DNA of 64,000 bases from Solimonas sp. SE-A11 (GCF_030345715.1 NZ_JAUASX010000004.1:1-64000), one strand, 5' to 3'; positions 39,235 through 50,667 are shown, counted from the first letter of the stretch. Program-made: numbers and translations. The notes: generated by a model from the letters alone, not told the origin.

Positions 39235-41340
39235 TCAGGGCGTGCAGCTGCCCTGCTTGGTGCTCTGCACGCCGTTGGTGGTGGTGGAGATGCCGTAGAG
39301 CAGCGAGGACAGGCTGCCGTCACGGTTCAGGTAGGCATAGATCGATTTGCCGACGGCGCCAATGTAGATCTGGGACCGGTTGCCGCTACGGTCGCTGGCC
39401 GCATTGAACGTGGCGTGGTCGTCGAACTCGAAGAAGCGGAACTGCAGATAGTCCTCGGGCGTGATCGACAGGCTGCCCAGACTCGCCTTGCCGGCGGTGT
39501 CGATAACGAAGGTCTGCGCGCCGCTGATGGCTTCGCCGGTGCAGGTGACGTTGACCGAACGGGCATAGCTGGCCACCGTCTCCTGCAGCGGGAAGATCGG
39601 CAGGGTGGGACCGTTGGCCGTGCAGGCAATCGACTTGTTCGGCTGTTCGCTGATGGTGCCGCCGGTGAGCTTGCCGTTGTCGTCGGTGTACAGCAGGACC
39701 TTGGGCAGGCTCTGGCCGCCATCGTCGCGGAACAGGTTGATGATCTTGTTGACCACACTGACGAAGCCGGGGCTGTTGGGGCCCACGATCTGCGTGCTGT
39801 CCAGGCTGGCGCTGCCATTGGCGGCGATGGTAACGACACGGTCCTTGCGGCCGCTGCTGGTGCTGAAGTCCTCGCAGGACAGAGTGTAGCTGCCGACATA
39901 GGCCGCGCCGATCTTCTGCGCGATCTTCACGTTGGCGGGCTCCGGCGCTGGCGGCTCGGTGGTGGGGCCCGACACGCTGCAAGTGGCGTTGGTGCTGCCA
40001 CTGCGGTAGTTGACCTTCTTGATCGTGCTGGTCGGGCTGTCGACGGTGACCTCGACGGACTTGGGTGCACTGCCGCCGACCACGGCCAGCTTGAACGTGC
40101 CGTCGGCGAATACGGTGCTGCCTTCGGACTGCAGTGAATCGTGCGCGATCAGGCTGTTGGCCTCGGCCACGGTGACCGAGACGCCGGCGATGCTGAGCTT
40201 GCTGTCTTCACCGATGGTGAGAACCTTGGCGCCAGCGTCGCCGCAGCTCGCGGCATAGCTGCCCTTGAAGGTCTTGATGATCTGCGGCAGCGTGTAGACC
40301 GACGACACCTGGGTGCCGCTGCATTGCGTGAAGGTCTTGCCCTCGACCTTCTGGTCGGGCTGCGCGCCGGCACCTTGGCCGTTGTTCAGCATGAAGTGCA
40401 GCTGGGTGCCCTGCCCCACGCCGACCAGGATGTCCGCCGGGCGGCCGGGGCTGGCGTCGTAGTTGAAGAAGTAGTCCGCCGTGGTGGCGCTGTAGTTGCG
40501 CGTGCTGCCGTCGGCTTCCACCGAGAAGCTGCCGTTGGTGTTGAGCCTCAGCTTCAGCGGCGCGCCGCCGCAATCGAAGCTGTAGATGCCCTCCAGCATG
40601 GCCCAGTGGCGGCGGATATAGTGCGTTGCCGGCACGTCCGGCGCGGGGCCCGGCGTCATGACCGTGGCGGGGATGTCGCCGCCGTCGACGTAGCTGGCGC
40701 GGAATTCCTCGAACGACTGACCCGCGGCCGCCAAGGCGGCGGCGACGGCTTCGAGCAGATCGTCGTAGAGATCGCAGGCAAGGGCCTGGAAGACATCCCT
40801 GAAGAGGTCGAGGCCTTCAGGCACGTTGTAGCCGCGATCACGCAACTCCGTCAGCAGTGCCGCCTGGGCGGCGACGATGCGGGCGGTGACCTGCTCCGCG
40901 GAGGGTGCGCCTGCCGCATACCAGTCGGCGAGGCTGCGGCCGTCGGCGGCGCGCACCGCCTGGGCCATGGCCAGGTCGGTCAGCGGGGTGATGTTGGAGA
41001 CCAGCGTGCTGCCTTCGCCCACTGCGACGGAGTACAGCACGGTGGTGTTGGTGGTGCCGCCGTTGATGCGGCCGCCGTCCACGCGCACGGCACAGGGCAG
41101 CGCGGCGCTGGGCACGAGCACGCTCCAGGAGCCAGTGGCCGAGGTGATGGCGCTGCGCGTGACGCTACCGCGGCAGACCAGGCGCACGTCGGCTCCGGTG
41201 AGCGGCGAGCCGATGGCCGCGACGCCGCCGACTGAGCTGGTGGGCGCCGGGGTGGTGCCGTTGTCGTCATTGTCGCTGCAGGCGGACAGCGCCAGCAGCA
41301 GGGCCGCGGCGCAGGCGGCGGCAGGAATGCGGAAGTTCAT
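39235..41340 (-). CDS. Large lipoprotein with four Cys-bounded repeats
   Basis: A 701-residue predicted lipoprotein (L-L-L-A-L-S-A-C, lipid anchor Cys21). The first ~240 residues include G-S-P-L-T-G-A-D-V, a beta-sandwich-like opening, and a helical part. From residue 250 four diverged repeats of about 100-120 residues follow. Each starts with an aromatic strand and Cys (Cys257, Cys366, Cys489, Cys600) and ends with a second Cys (Cys340, Cys454, Cys573, Cys699), so four disulphide-closed modules are expected. Repeats 2-4 share a pattern like G-S-Y-x-x-x-C followed by V-x-T-I-x-x-x-G-x-x-S. I do not recognise the family; a surface or periplasmic binding role is a guess. Confidence 0.78.
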   Translation of the reverse strand: MNFRIPAAACAAALLLALSACSDNDDNGTTPAPTSSVGGVAAIGSPLTGADVRLVCRGSVTRSAITSATGSWSVLVPSAALPCAVRVDGGRINGGTTNTTVLYSVAVGEGSTLVSNITPLTDLAMAQAVRAADGRSLADWYAAGAPSAEQVTARIVAAQAALLTELRDRGYNVPEGLDLFRDVFQALACDLYDDLLEAVAAALAAAGQSFEEFRASYVDGGDIPATVMTPGPAPDVPATHYIRRHWAMLEGIYSFDCGGAPLKLRLNTNGSFSVEADGSTRNYSATTADYFFNYDASPGRPADILVGVGQGTQLHFMLNNGQGAGAQPDQKVEGKTFTQCSGTQVSSVYTLPQIIKTFKGSYAASCGDAGAKVLTIGEDSKLSIAGVSVTVAEANSLIAHDSLQSEGSTVFADGTFKLAVVGGSAPKSVEVTVDSPTSTIKKVNYRSGSTNATCSVSGPTTEPPAPEPANVKIAQKIGAAYVGSYTLSCEDFSTSSGRKDRVVTIAANGSASLDSTQIVGPNSPGFVSVVNKIINLFRDDGGQSLPKVLLYTDDNGKLTGGTISEQPNKSIACTANGPTLPIFPLQETVASYARSVNVTCTGEAISGAQTFVIDTAGKASLGSLSITPEDYLQFRFFEFDDHATFNAASDRSGNRSQIYIGAVGKSIYAYLNRDGSLSSLLYGISTTTNGVQSTKQGSCTP

Positions 41341-41376
41341 GGGAGTGTTCCCTGCAGTGCTGGGTGAGAGGCGAAA

Positions 41377-42390
41377 TCAGAGGGCGCTGCCGAGGCTCTG
41401 CACCATGCCGGCGGCGCTTTCGCCGATCAGCTTCTGGATGGCCTCGCTATAGGCGCCCTCGCTCTGCGGCATGACCTGGCTGGACTTGCGCTTCTGGCCG
41501 AAGCCGCCCACCAGGGAGCCGAAGGCGTTGGTGATGGCATCACCCTTCTTCGATTCAGTGGTCGTGGTGTCCTCGACGCCAAAGATGCCGGGGCCGGCAC
41601 TCAGGGGTTCCTTCAGGTAAACGGCACCGGTATGGCGCGGACGGCGGCTGTTGGTGAAGGTGCGGAAACCGGCGTCGGTGACGAACTGGATTTCGGTCTC
41701 TTCCGGGAACAGCACCAGCTGCGGCTCGATGGCCGCGCGGGCGACGCCGGCGATGCCGGCCAGCACGCCGTTCTTGGTGCCCGACACCAGGCCGAAGCTG
41801 GCGAGGTAATGAATATGCAGCAGTGTCACATCCAGCGATTTGGCGAGGTCGCCTTCCTTCTTGCCGCGGCCCTGATTCTGCGAGTCGGTGCGCTGGCCGA
41901 AGTCGCCGCGGGTGTTGCTGGAGGAGAAGAAGGCCGGCATGCCGGCGGGCGCGAAGATCTTGCTGATCGAGGGCGCGCCTTCCACCAGCTTGTCGTCGGT
42001 GAAGGTCAGCGGCGAGGCGGCGCCGTATTTCTTCGCCAGCTCCTGGTACAGCGGGCTGGCCTCCAGCGCGCTGCGCTCCATGACCTCGAAGCCGGCCTGG
42101 GTCAGGGCAGCCACGGTGTCCTTGTAGGCTTGCTCGGTAATCGCCTGGAAGGCGGCGTCGCTGACACCGGCCAGCGTGGTGGTGACCTGGGCATTGCTGC
42201 CGCCTGCGCGCCCCTCGCTGTGCAGCTGGGTGTAGAACTCGACGCCGAACTCGGCGATCACCACCTTGCGGTGTCCCTTGATCGCGGAGACGTTGTCCGT
42301 GCCGATGGCAGGGGCGGCGGCCGCAGGAAGCATGGCGCAGGCCAGCAGCAGGGACGTGGACAGCAGCGCGATGCGTGAAACACGATTCAT
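41377..42390 (-). CDS. Exported protein of unknown function
   Basis: A 337-residue protein from the ATG at 42390, preceded by GGAGCTCCTC. A signal peptide (I-A-L-L-S-T-S-L-L-L-A-C-A-M-L-P-A-A-A-A) precedes a mature part beginning with K-V-V-I-A-E-F-G-V-E-F-Y-T-Q. It has an alternating hydrophobic strand and helix pattern including A-Y-K-D-T-V-A-A-L-T-Q-A-G-F-E-V-M-E-R, which recalls CsgG/TolB-type N-terminal folds, but I cannot assign it. It lies 36 bp upstream of the repeat lipoprotein on the same strand, so the two are probably one operon. Confidence 0.7.
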   Translation of the reverse strand: MNRVSRIALLSTSLLLACAMLPAAAAPAIGTDNVSAIKGHRKVVIAEFGVEFYTQLHSEGRAGGSNAQVTTTLAGVSDAAFQAITEQAYKDTVAALTQAGFEVMERSALEASPLYQELAKKYGAASPLTFTDDKLVEGAPSISKIFAPAGMPAFFSSSNTRGDFGQRTDSQNQGRGKKEGDLAKSLDVTLLHIHYLASFGLVSGTKNGVLAGIAGVARAAIEPQLVLFPEETEIQFVTDAGFRTFTNSRRPRHTGAVYLKEPLSAGPGIFGVEDTTTTESKKGDAITNAFGSLVGGFGQKRKSSQVMPQSEGAYSEAIQKLIGESAAGMVQSLGSAL

Positions 42391-42609
42391 GAGGAGCTCC
42401 GGGAAGGACGGGGCATTGTCCCTAGCGCTCCGCTGGCGACGTACCCCTCCGTGGTAGGGATGGGGAAAGCCCGACACGCGGAACTCCTACCCCGCGGAAG
42501 GCGTCTTTCCCTTGCCCTTTGCATGAAAACCGGCAAGGATTTCGCGGCAGCCGCGCCCAGACGCGGCCCCTGACTATTTCTTCACCCCCAAGAACGAGGA
42601 GTACACCCG

Positions 42610-44244
<1,635 letters not shown>

Positions 44245-44308
44245 CGGGTTCCGGAGGCCGGCCTTGGGGGTTCCCGGGCCGGTCAGGCATGAAAAGCCCC
44301 CGGAAAAC

Positions 44309-44332
44309 AAAAAACCCAGCAATTACGCTGAG
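44309..44332 (-). terminator. Terminator of tRNA-Met
   Basis: On the minus strand CTCAGC and GCTGGG pair around a six-base loop, followed by six T residues (44314-44309), 36 bp beyond the tRNA 3' end. It is nested within a 13-bp inverted repeat CCCGGAAAACAAA/TTTGTTTTCCGGG (44299-44311 with 44336-44348). Confidence 0.75.
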
Positions 44333-44367
44333 TTATTTGTTTTCCGGGACTTCTGGGAAGTCAAAAA

Positions 44368-44444
44368 TGGTGGTGATGAGTGGAATCGAACCACCGACCT
44401 CAGCATTATGAGTGCCGCGCTCTAACCGTCTGAGCTACATCACC
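44368..44444 (-). tRNA. tRNA-Met (CAT, elongator type)
   Basis: A 77-nt cloverleaf with encoded CCA. The acceptor GGTGATG pairs with CATCACC, the D-arm is T-A-G-C-T-C-A-G-A-C-G-G-T-T-A-G-A-G-C, the anticodon loop is C-T-C-A-T-A-A (CAT) and the T-arm G-G-T-G-G-T-T-C-G-A-T-T-C-C-A-C-T is canonical. The lack of initiator features (no C1-A72 mismatch) makes it elongator Met; tRNA-Ile2 with modified CAT is the alternative but less likely. Confidence 0.92.
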
Positions 44445-44631
44445 GGGGGCGCGCATTGTAAGTGGTTGGAAACGCCACGTAAATGCCGGGCGGGGGACTA
44501 GCATCGGACCGGAAGCAGGCCGACACCGCGATCGTCATCCCGTAGCGCGTACCCTGCTTCAAGCACGCCCGACTCATGGCCAGTTCCTTCGCCCATGGCA
44601 GCAGACGACTCACAATCTGCTCCTTGGGATT

Positions 44632-45252
44632 TCAAGGACGGCGGTCCTCAGGCAGGGTGAACACAGGCAGGGTCAGACCGAAGACGATCGCCGCGATGCG
44701 CATCATCGCGACCAGGATCATACCTGCGGCGGCGGCGGCCGGCGCCGCGATACCGACGTGCAGCAGCAGGACCATGAGCGCGCAGCCCGAGATCGCGGCC
44801 GTGGCGTAGATGTTGCCCTTCTGCAGGATCATGGGGATCTCGTTGCAGAGCACGTCGCGCAGCAGGCCGCCGAAGGCGCCGGTGATCGTGCCCATGACCA
44901 CGGCAATCAGGCCCGGCTTCTCCAGGGCGATGGAAACCTGTGCCCCCAGGATGCTGAAGAGCGCAAGGCCCAGCGCGTCGGCCAGTTCCAGCAGCTTCTC
45001 GGGCGGGCGGGCGAAGCGCACGTAGGGCACCGTCAGCAGGGCCGCGATCAGGGCCGCTACCAGGAACTGCGGTCGCTCCACCCAGAATACCGGGCGGTCC
45101 AGCAGCAGGTCGCGCAGGGTGCCGCCGCCGGTCGCCGTCACCCAGGCGATCACCACCACGCCCAGCAGGTCGAGCGACTTCCGCCCGGCCGCGAGCGCGC
45201 CGGATACCGCAAACACCGCCACGCCCGCCAGTTCGATCCAGGGTGCAATCAT
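44632..45252 (-). CDS. UPF0126/TRIC-type membrane channel family protein
   Basis: A 206-residue membrane protein made of two related halves of three helices. The signature appears twice: A-T-G-G-G-T-L-R-D-L-L-L in the first half and G-A-F-G-G-L-L-R-D-V-L in the second. This doubled G-G-x-x-R-D-x-L motif defines the YicG/UPF0126 family, related to trimeric intracellular cation channels. The start is the ATG at 45252. It follows leucine dehydrogenase on the same strand after 20 bp, which suggests co-transcription. Confidence 0.88.
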   Translation of the reverse strand: MIAPWIELAGVAVFAVSGALAAGRKSLDLLGVVVIAWVTATGGGTLRDLLLDRPVFWVERPQFLVAALIAALLTVPYVRFARPPEKLLELADALGLALFSILGAQVSIALEKPGLIAVVMGTITGAFGGLLRDVLCNEIPMILQKGNIYATAAISGCALMVLLLHVGIAAPAAAAAGMILVAMMRIAAIVFGLTLPVFTLPEDRRP

Positions 45253-45272
45253 CGTGGCGGCATGCTAACCGC

Positions 45273-46325
45273 TCAGTGCCGGGCCTGTCCGCCCGCCATG
45301 CGCTTCAGGGCCAGGGCGTCGGCGATCACATGCGGCGGCGTGCCGGATGCCTTCGACTCCGCGAAGATGCCGGCCAAGGTCTGCTCGATGCCGGCGACAC
45401 GCTTCCAGACCTCCTGCTCGCTGCCGCTGCGCAGGTACTCGGAGGCGACGCAGATGATGCCGCCGGCGTTGATGACATAGTCCGGCGCATACAGGATGCC
45501 GCGGGCGTGCAAGGCCAGACCGTCTTCCGGCGAAGCCAGCTGGTTGTTGGCACCCCCGGCAATCACCGAGGCGCGGATCCGCGGGATCGACTGCGGATTG
45601 AAGACGCCGCCCATCGCGCAGGGAGACAGCACCTCCACGTCCTGGAAGAGGATGTCCTCGGGGCTCACCACCTCAGCGCCGAAATGCTCGCGCAGGTTCT
45701 CGCAGGCTGCAGGATTGATGTCGGCCACCACCAGGCGGGCACCGGCCTTGTAGAGGTTTTCGCAGAGATGACGGCCGACGCTGCCCAGCCCCTGCACCGC
45801 CACGCGCAACCCCTCCAGATCCGAGCGGCCCAGGCGAGCCTTGGCCGCGGCGAGGATGCCACAGTAGACGCCGTAGGCCGTCTTGGGAGAAGGATCGCCG
45901 CCGGCGGTATCGCCGTGGCTGGAAATGCCGCTGACATACGGGGTGCTGCGCGCCACGCAGGCCATGTCGGCCACGCTGACGCCCACATCCTCCGCGGTGA
46001 CGTAGGCGCCGTGCAGGCGATCCACGACCCGCCCGAAGGCCTCGAACTGCGCCTCGGTCACCGGCTTGCCGGGCTCGCGGATGATGACCGCCTTGCCGCC
46101 GCCCATCGGCAGGCCCGCCACCGCGTTCTTGTAGCTCATGCCGCGCGACAGGCGCAGCACATCGTGCAGCGCCGCCTCCTCGCTCTCGTAGGCCCAGGCC
46201 CGGCAGCCACCCGCAGCAGGACCCAGCGCAGTGGAGTGGATCGCGATGATCCCCTTGAGGCCGCTGGCCGCGTCGGAGAAGAAGGTCACGCCTTCATGGC
46301 TGTCGAACGCTTTGCTGCTGAACAT
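45273..46325 (-). CDS. Leucine/branched-chain amino acid dehydrogenase (Glu/Leu/Phe/Val family)
   Basis: A 350-residue enzyme of the Glu/Leu/Phe/Val dehydrogenase family. The substrate and catalytic region reads G-G-C-R and L-P-M-G-G-G-K-A-V-I (Lys) with a later A-E-D-V-G catalytic Asp. The Rossmann part reads V-Q-G-L-G-S-V-G-R-H-L. Length and the G-P-A-A-G-G-C-R block fit leucine or valine dehydrogenase (oxidative deamination with NAD). Its position just downstream of two prolyl oligopeptidases suits use of amino acids released from peptides. A 225-bp gap upstream probably contains its own promoter; I see no clear element there. Confidence 0.9.
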   Translation of the reverse strand: MFSSKAFDSHEGVTFFSDAASGLKGIIAIHSTALGPAAGGCRAWAYESEEAALHDVLRLSRGMSYKNAVAGLPMGGGKAVIIREPGKPVTEAQFEAFGRVVDRLHGAYVTAEDVGVSVADMACVARSTPYVSGISSHGDTAGGDPSPKTAYGVYCGILAAAKARLGRSDLEGLRVAVQGLGSVGRHLCENLYKAGARLVVADINPAACENLREHFGAEVVSPEDILFQDVEVLSPCAMGGVFNPQSIPRIRASVIAGGANNQLASPEDGLALHARGILYAPDYVINAGGIICVASEYLRSGSEQEVWKRVAGIEQTLAGIFAESKASGTPPHVIADALALKRMAGGQARH

Positions 46326-46550
46326 GGAGGGTCTCTCGATGACTTTGTGGACGTCGGCTGGGTGAGAGCAGACTAGCCCTTCGAGCCCGGGATATGATTT
46401 CTTTTTTGCCTCGCTTTGATTGAAATCAGGGACGAATCCCGACCCAAGCCAGATTCCAGAAACACCTTGTCGAGCAGCACGGAGGCAGCAGCCGAGCCCC
46501 GTGCGGCACCGGCCGCGGCAGCCGGCGGCCGATGCCGGGACCGCCTCTGC

Positions 46551-48575
46551 TCAGGGGGCCAGGCCCAGCTGGTCGATGAAGAAGGCCAGCCAGTCGGCAC
46601 CCTGCGCGCGCTGCCCTGCCAGGTCCGCCGCGCCATGGCCCACGCCATCGCGTACGCGCATCAGGATCGGGTGCGGGCCCGCATTTGCCGGCTGCATGCG
46701 TGCCGCCTGCTTGCGGACATGCCAGGGCGGGCAGCGCAGGTCCTGCTTGCCCGCATCCAGCAGCAGCGCCGGATAGGCCGTGCCGTCCTTGACGTTGTGG
46801 TACGGGCTCCAGGCATGCAGCACCTCGGACATCTCCGCATCGTTGGGATCGCCGTAGTCCAGGGTGGACGCCATGCAGATGGCATCCCGCGCACGCGCCA
46901 GCGGGTCGGTGATCGGCACCTGCGCGATACTGGCGCGGAACAGGTCGGGCCGCTGCACGGCCACTGCCGAGGCCATGACACCGCCGTTGGAGCCGCCGAC
47001 CACGCCGAGCTTGCCGGCACTGCTGATGCCACGCGCGATCACATCCTCGCCGATGGCGAAGACATCATTGAACGAGTTCTGCTTGAGCTTGAGACGGCCC
47101 TGGTGCCACATGTCCGGGCCGAGCTCGCCGCCACCGCGCAGGTGCATCAGCACCAGCACACCACCGGCCTTCAGCCAGGCGCCCAACCAGGCTCCCGACC
47201 AGCCGGGAATCAGTGCTGCCTGGAAGCCACCGTAGCCGTACATCGCGGTGGGTTGCGGCCTGGACAGGTCCACGCCGGCATGGGCGATGACCTGGTAGGG
47301 CACGCGTGCGCCGTCGGCGCTGGTGGCGGAGTGGCTGCGGATCTGCCCTTCGAGCCGGAATAGCGGCTGCGTCAGCGCGGTCACTGCCAGCGTGCGCACG
47401 TTGACCTTGTACAAGGCCGGGGACTGCAGGGGCGAGGAGAACGGGAACAGCACGTCGCCGTCGGCACCCTTCCAGATCATGTCCATCATGCTGAAGATGG
47501 CGAACTGCGCAGCGCTCAGGGAGCCACGGCCCGGCAGGGCCACCTCGCCCTTGGGCCGGCCCTCGGTGTCGAACACACGCAGGCGCGACCAGGTCTCCAC
47601 CAGATCGACCAGCACGAGGCAGCCATCGATCGTCAGCAGCGTGCCGAGCACGTCACTGGAACCTGGCAGGAGTTCCTTCCAGGTACTGCGATCCTTCGGC
47701 GTGGCCAGCGGAATCGACACCAGGCGCCCGCAAGGCGCGCCGTCGCTGGTCACCGCGTAGTAGTGATCGCCGATGATGTCGCCGCGGAACTGTGCGGCCT
47801 CCCCCTTGAGGAAGGGACGCCAGCCACTGGCGGACGTCTCGTCGCGGATGTATTCCGGGCGGGGATTAAGGTGGTCCGCGATCAGCAGCATGTGCTTGCC
47901 GTCGGCGGAGGACTTCACCCACATCGTATCCGCGCTCCGCTCGTAGTCCTCGCGCGTGGAGTTGGGCGCCGCCCCCAGTGTATGCCGGTAGATCCAGGAG
48001 CCGTCCTGCATCGCGCCGGGATCCCGCCCCAGGATGTAGAAGCCGCTGCTGTCCGGCAGCCAGGCGGCGAAGAACGCATATACCTGCGGGATCGAGTCCA
48101 TCAATACCTTGCCGCTGTCCACCTCGAACACCCGCAGCTCGGCAAGCTCGACTCCGTCCACGCTGAACCCGATTACCGCCTTGCGCCCATCGGGCGACGG
48201 CACGAAGTTGTCGACCGACAGCATGCGGCCGTTCGCGAAATCCTGGAGATCGACGACCAGGCGCCAGGGGCCTTCGGAAGAGTCGGCCACCTCCACCACG
48301 TGCATCTTCCGCCCCTCCGGCGTGCGCTTGCGGAACCAGCGGCCACCACTGAACAGCGGGAAATCGTTCTCGATGTGCGGCATCGAGTCCATCAGCGCCT
48401 GGGCGCGGACCCCGGCGGGATTGCTGTTGAACCAAGCCCGGGTGAGACCATCCTGCAGGGCCTGGAATTCCAGCGACTCGGGACTGTCCTGCTCCAGCCA
48501 CTGGAAATCGTCGGTGTAGCTCACGCGGCCGAAGGTCACGGCGACGGGTTGGCGCTTGGCGGTGGGGTATTTCAT
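46551..48575 (-). CDS. Prolyl oligopeptidase-family serine peptidase (S9A-like), copy A
   Basis: A 674-residue S9 peptidase. The start is the ATG at 48575 after GGGAAC; a frame reaching 48608 overlaps the upstream gene. The N-terminal residues begin with the prolyl oligopeptidase opening (D-D-F-Q-W-L-E), followed by a beta-propeller, then the catalytic domain: nucleophile in V-G-G-S-N-G-G-V, Asp in L-L-L-D-A-G-K-Q-D, His in D-G-V-G-H-G. No signal peptide, so cytoplasmic. It lies 29 bp behind a paralogue and would cut short, probably proline-containing or cyclic, peptides. Confidence 0.9.
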   Translation of the reverse strand: MKYPTAKRQPVAVTFGRVSYTDDFQWLEQDSPESLEFQALQDGLTRAWFNSNPAGVRAQALMDSMPHIENDFPLFSGGRWFRKRTPEGRKMHVVEVADSSEGPWRLVVDLQDFANGRMLSVDNFVPSPDGRKAVIGFSVDGVELAELRVFEVDSGKVLMDSIPQVYAFFAAWLPDSSGFYILGRDPGAMQDGSWIYRHTLGAAPNSTREDYERSADTMWVKSSADGKHMLLIADHLNPRPEYIRDETSASGWRPFLKGEAAQFRGDIIGDHYYAVTSDGAPCGRLVSIPLATPKDRSTWKELLPGSSDVLGTLLTIDGCLVLVDLVETWSRLRVFDTEGRPKGEVALPGRGSLSAAQFAIFSMMDMIWKGADGDVLFPFSSPLQSPALYKVNVRTLAVTALTQPLFRLEGQIRSHSATSADGARVPYQVIAHAGVDLSRPQPTAMYGYGGFQAALIPGWSGAWLGAWLKAGGVLVLMHLRGGGELGPDMWHQGRLKLKQNSFNDVFAIGEDVIARGISSAGKLGVVGGSNGGVMASAVAVQRPDLFRASIAQVPITDPLARARDAICMASTLDYGDPNDAEMSEVLHAWSPYHNVKDGTAYPALLLDAGKQDLRCPPWHVRKQAARMQPANAGPHPILMRVRDGVGHGAADLAGQRAQGADWLAFFIDQLGLAP

Positions 48576-48604
48576 GGTGTTCCCGGCATGGATGAGGCAG
48601 CCGC

Positions 48605-50650
48605 TCAAGGCACGAGGCCGAGCTGGTCAATGAAGAAGGTAAGGAAGTCCGCGCCCTCGGAGCGCTGGCCTTGGGGCGTACGCTCGCCGTGGCCGCTGCC
48701 CTCGCGGATACGCAGCAGCACCGGATTCGGGCCGGCATTGGCGGGCTGCATGCGTGCGGCCATCTTGCGCACATGCCAGGCCGGGGTGCGGTCGTCCTTA
48801 TCGCCGGAGTCCATCAGGAATGCCGGGTAGACGGTGCCATCCTTGACGTTGCTGTAGGGGCTGTAGGCCGCCTGGACCTCCGACAGTTCAGGGTCCTCGG
48901 GGTCGCCGCCATCCAGGGTTGCACCGAGACAGATCGGATCACGCCCGCGTGCCAGCAGATCGGGGGCGGCGGCGTAGGCCGCTGCGGCGCGGAACAGGTC
49001 CGGCCGTTGCACCACGACCACGCAGGCCATCACACCGCCATAGGAGCCGCCGGTCACGCCGAGTTGCGCCGTGGTGGTGATGCCGCGCGCGATCAGGTCA
49101 TCGGCAATGGCGTAGACGTCGTTGAAGGTATTCTGCTTGTGCCGGAGGCGGCCCTGGTGCCACATGTCCGGGCCCAGTTCACCACCGCCACGCAGGTGCC
49201 CCAGCACCAGCACGCCTCCGGCCTGAACCCAGGCGGCGTACTGCGCACTGGACCAGCCCGGGACCAGCGAAACGGCGAATCCGCCGTAGCCGTAGATGAT
49301 GGCCGGCTGCGGTTTCGACAGGTCCAGGTCCGCTCGTGCGATCACGCGATAGGGCACGCGCACCCCATCGGCGCTGGTGGTGGCATAGTCATGCAAGTGG
49401 GCATCGAGCCGGACCGCCGGCTGCATCAGCGCGGTCACCTCGCGCGTATGGATATTGGCCTTGTACAGTCCTGGCGACTGCACCGGCGACGAGAAGGCGA
49501 ACAACACCTCGCCCTGCCCGCCCTTCCACATCATGTCGATCATGTTGAAGAGGACGAATTGCAGGGTGCTGATGGAACCGCGCCCCGGCAGGGCGACCTC
49601 GCCCTTCAATCGCCCCTCGATGTCGAGCACGCGCAGGCGCGAGTAGGTATCCACCAGGTCCGTCAACACCAGGTGCCCATCGATGATCAGCAGCGTGCCG
49701 AGCACGGCATCCGATCCCGGCACCAGTTCCTTCCAGGTGCTGCGGTCGGCAGGCGTCGCCAGAGGAATCGACACCAGGCGTCCGCACTTGGCACCATCGT
49801 CGGTCACGGCGTAGTAGTGGTCGCCGATGATGTCGCCGCGGAACAAGGCGGTTTCGCCCTGCAGGAAGGGTTTCCAGGCGCCTCCACCCGTGCCTTCGCG
49901 GATGTACTCAGGGCGAGGATTCAGGTGATCGGCGATCAGCAGCACATGCCGGCCGTCTGCGGCCGCCTTCGCCCACATCAGCGAGTGAGTGGTCTCGAAC
50001 TCCTCCGGCTGGGTGACGGGTGCCTCGCCCAGCACCTGGCGATAGACCCGCGACTGGAACAGCGAGACCGTGGGATCCCAGGCCGCGTAGTAGAGGCCGC
50101 TGCTGTCGGGAAACCAGGACGGGAAGATCGGTCGCACCTGGCGGATCGACTCCAGCAGCATCTCGCCGCTATCGACATCGATTACGCGGAACTCCGCCAT
50201 CTCACGGCCGTCGATGCCCCAGCCGAAAGCCAGCTTGCGCCCGTCCGGTGACGGGACGAAGGTATCGGCGACCAGCGACTGTCCGCTGCTCATGGCGTTG
50301 AAATCCACCACGATGCGCCAGGGGCCGTCGATCGCCCCCGCCACTTCGAGCACCTCCAGGTTCTTGCCCTCCGGCACACGCTTGCGGAACCAGCGGCCAC
50401 CGCTGTAGCTCGGAAGATCGACACTGACGCGCGACATCGCGTCGATCAATGCCTCGGCGCGCGCGCGCGCCGGACGGCTCGCCATCCAGTCCAGGGTGTA
50501 ACGATTCTGCCGGGCCTGAAAGTCCAGCGACTCGGGGGTATTTTCTTCCAGCCACTGGTAATCGTCGGTATAGCTGACGCGACCGTGGGTAACGGGCGTG
50601 GGTTGCGGCTTGGCGATCGGGTAGTTCATCGAGAGTGTTGTCGTGTTCAT
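48605..50650 (-). CDS. Prolyl oligopeptidase-family serine peptidase (S9A-like), copy B
   Basis: A 681-residue paralogue of the downstream gene, strongly similar end to end (shared H-L-N-P-R-P-E-Y-I-R, G-R-L-V-S-I-P-L-A-T-P, L-R-G-G-G-E-L-G-P-D-M-W-H). Catalytic residues are Ser in T-G-G-S-Y-G-G-V, Asp in M-D-S-G-D-K-D-D and His in G-S-G-H-G-E. The start at 50650 has no purine-rich site on its own strand, and an internal ATG at 50629 matches the N-terminus of copy A better, so the start is uncertain. It begins 18 bp after the stop of a decayed TBDR gene and was probably co-transcribed with it. Confidence 0.9.
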   Translation of the reverse strand: MNTTTLSMNYPIAKPQPTPVTHGRVSYTDDYQWLEENTPESLDFQARQNRYTLDWMASRPARARAEALIDAMSRVSVDLPSYSGGRWFRKRVPEGKNLEVLEVAGAIDGPWRIVVDFNAMSSGQSLVADTFVPSPDGRKLAFGWGIDGREMAEFRVIDVDSGEMLLESIRQVRPIFPSWFPDSSGLYYAAWDPTVSLFQSRVYRQVLGEAPVTQPEEFETTHSLMWAKAAADGRHVLLIADHLNPRPEYIREGTGGGAWKPFLQGETALFRGDIIGDHYYAVTDDGAKCGRLVSIPLATPADRSTWKELVPGSDAVLGTLLIIDGHLVLTDLVDTYSRLRVLDIEGRLKGEVALPGRGSISTLQFVLFNMIDMMWKGGQGEVLFAFSSPVQSPGLYKANIHTREVTALMQPAVRLDAHLHDYATTSADGVRVPYRVIARADLDLSKPQPAIIYGYGGFAVSLVPGWSSAQYAAWVQAGGVLVLGHLRGGGELGPDMWHQGRLRHKQNTFNDVYAIADDLIARGITTTAQLGVTGGSYGGVMACVVVVQRPDLFRAAAAYAAAPDLLARGRDPICLGATLDGGDPEDPELSEVQAAYSPYSNVKDGTVYPAFLMDSGDKDDRTPAWHVRKMAARMQPANAGPNPVLLRIREGSGHGERTPQGQRSEGADFLTFFIDQLGLVP

Positions 50651-50667
50651 TGTTTGAAAGGAGGCAT

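Noticed and set aside
44299-44348. 13-bp inverted repeat CCCGGAAAACAAA/TTTGTTTTCCGGG as a mobile-element end or attachment site
   Set aside because: It encloses the T-run terminator of tRNA-Met and has no linked recombinase or IS. It is best explained as an extended terminator hairpin.
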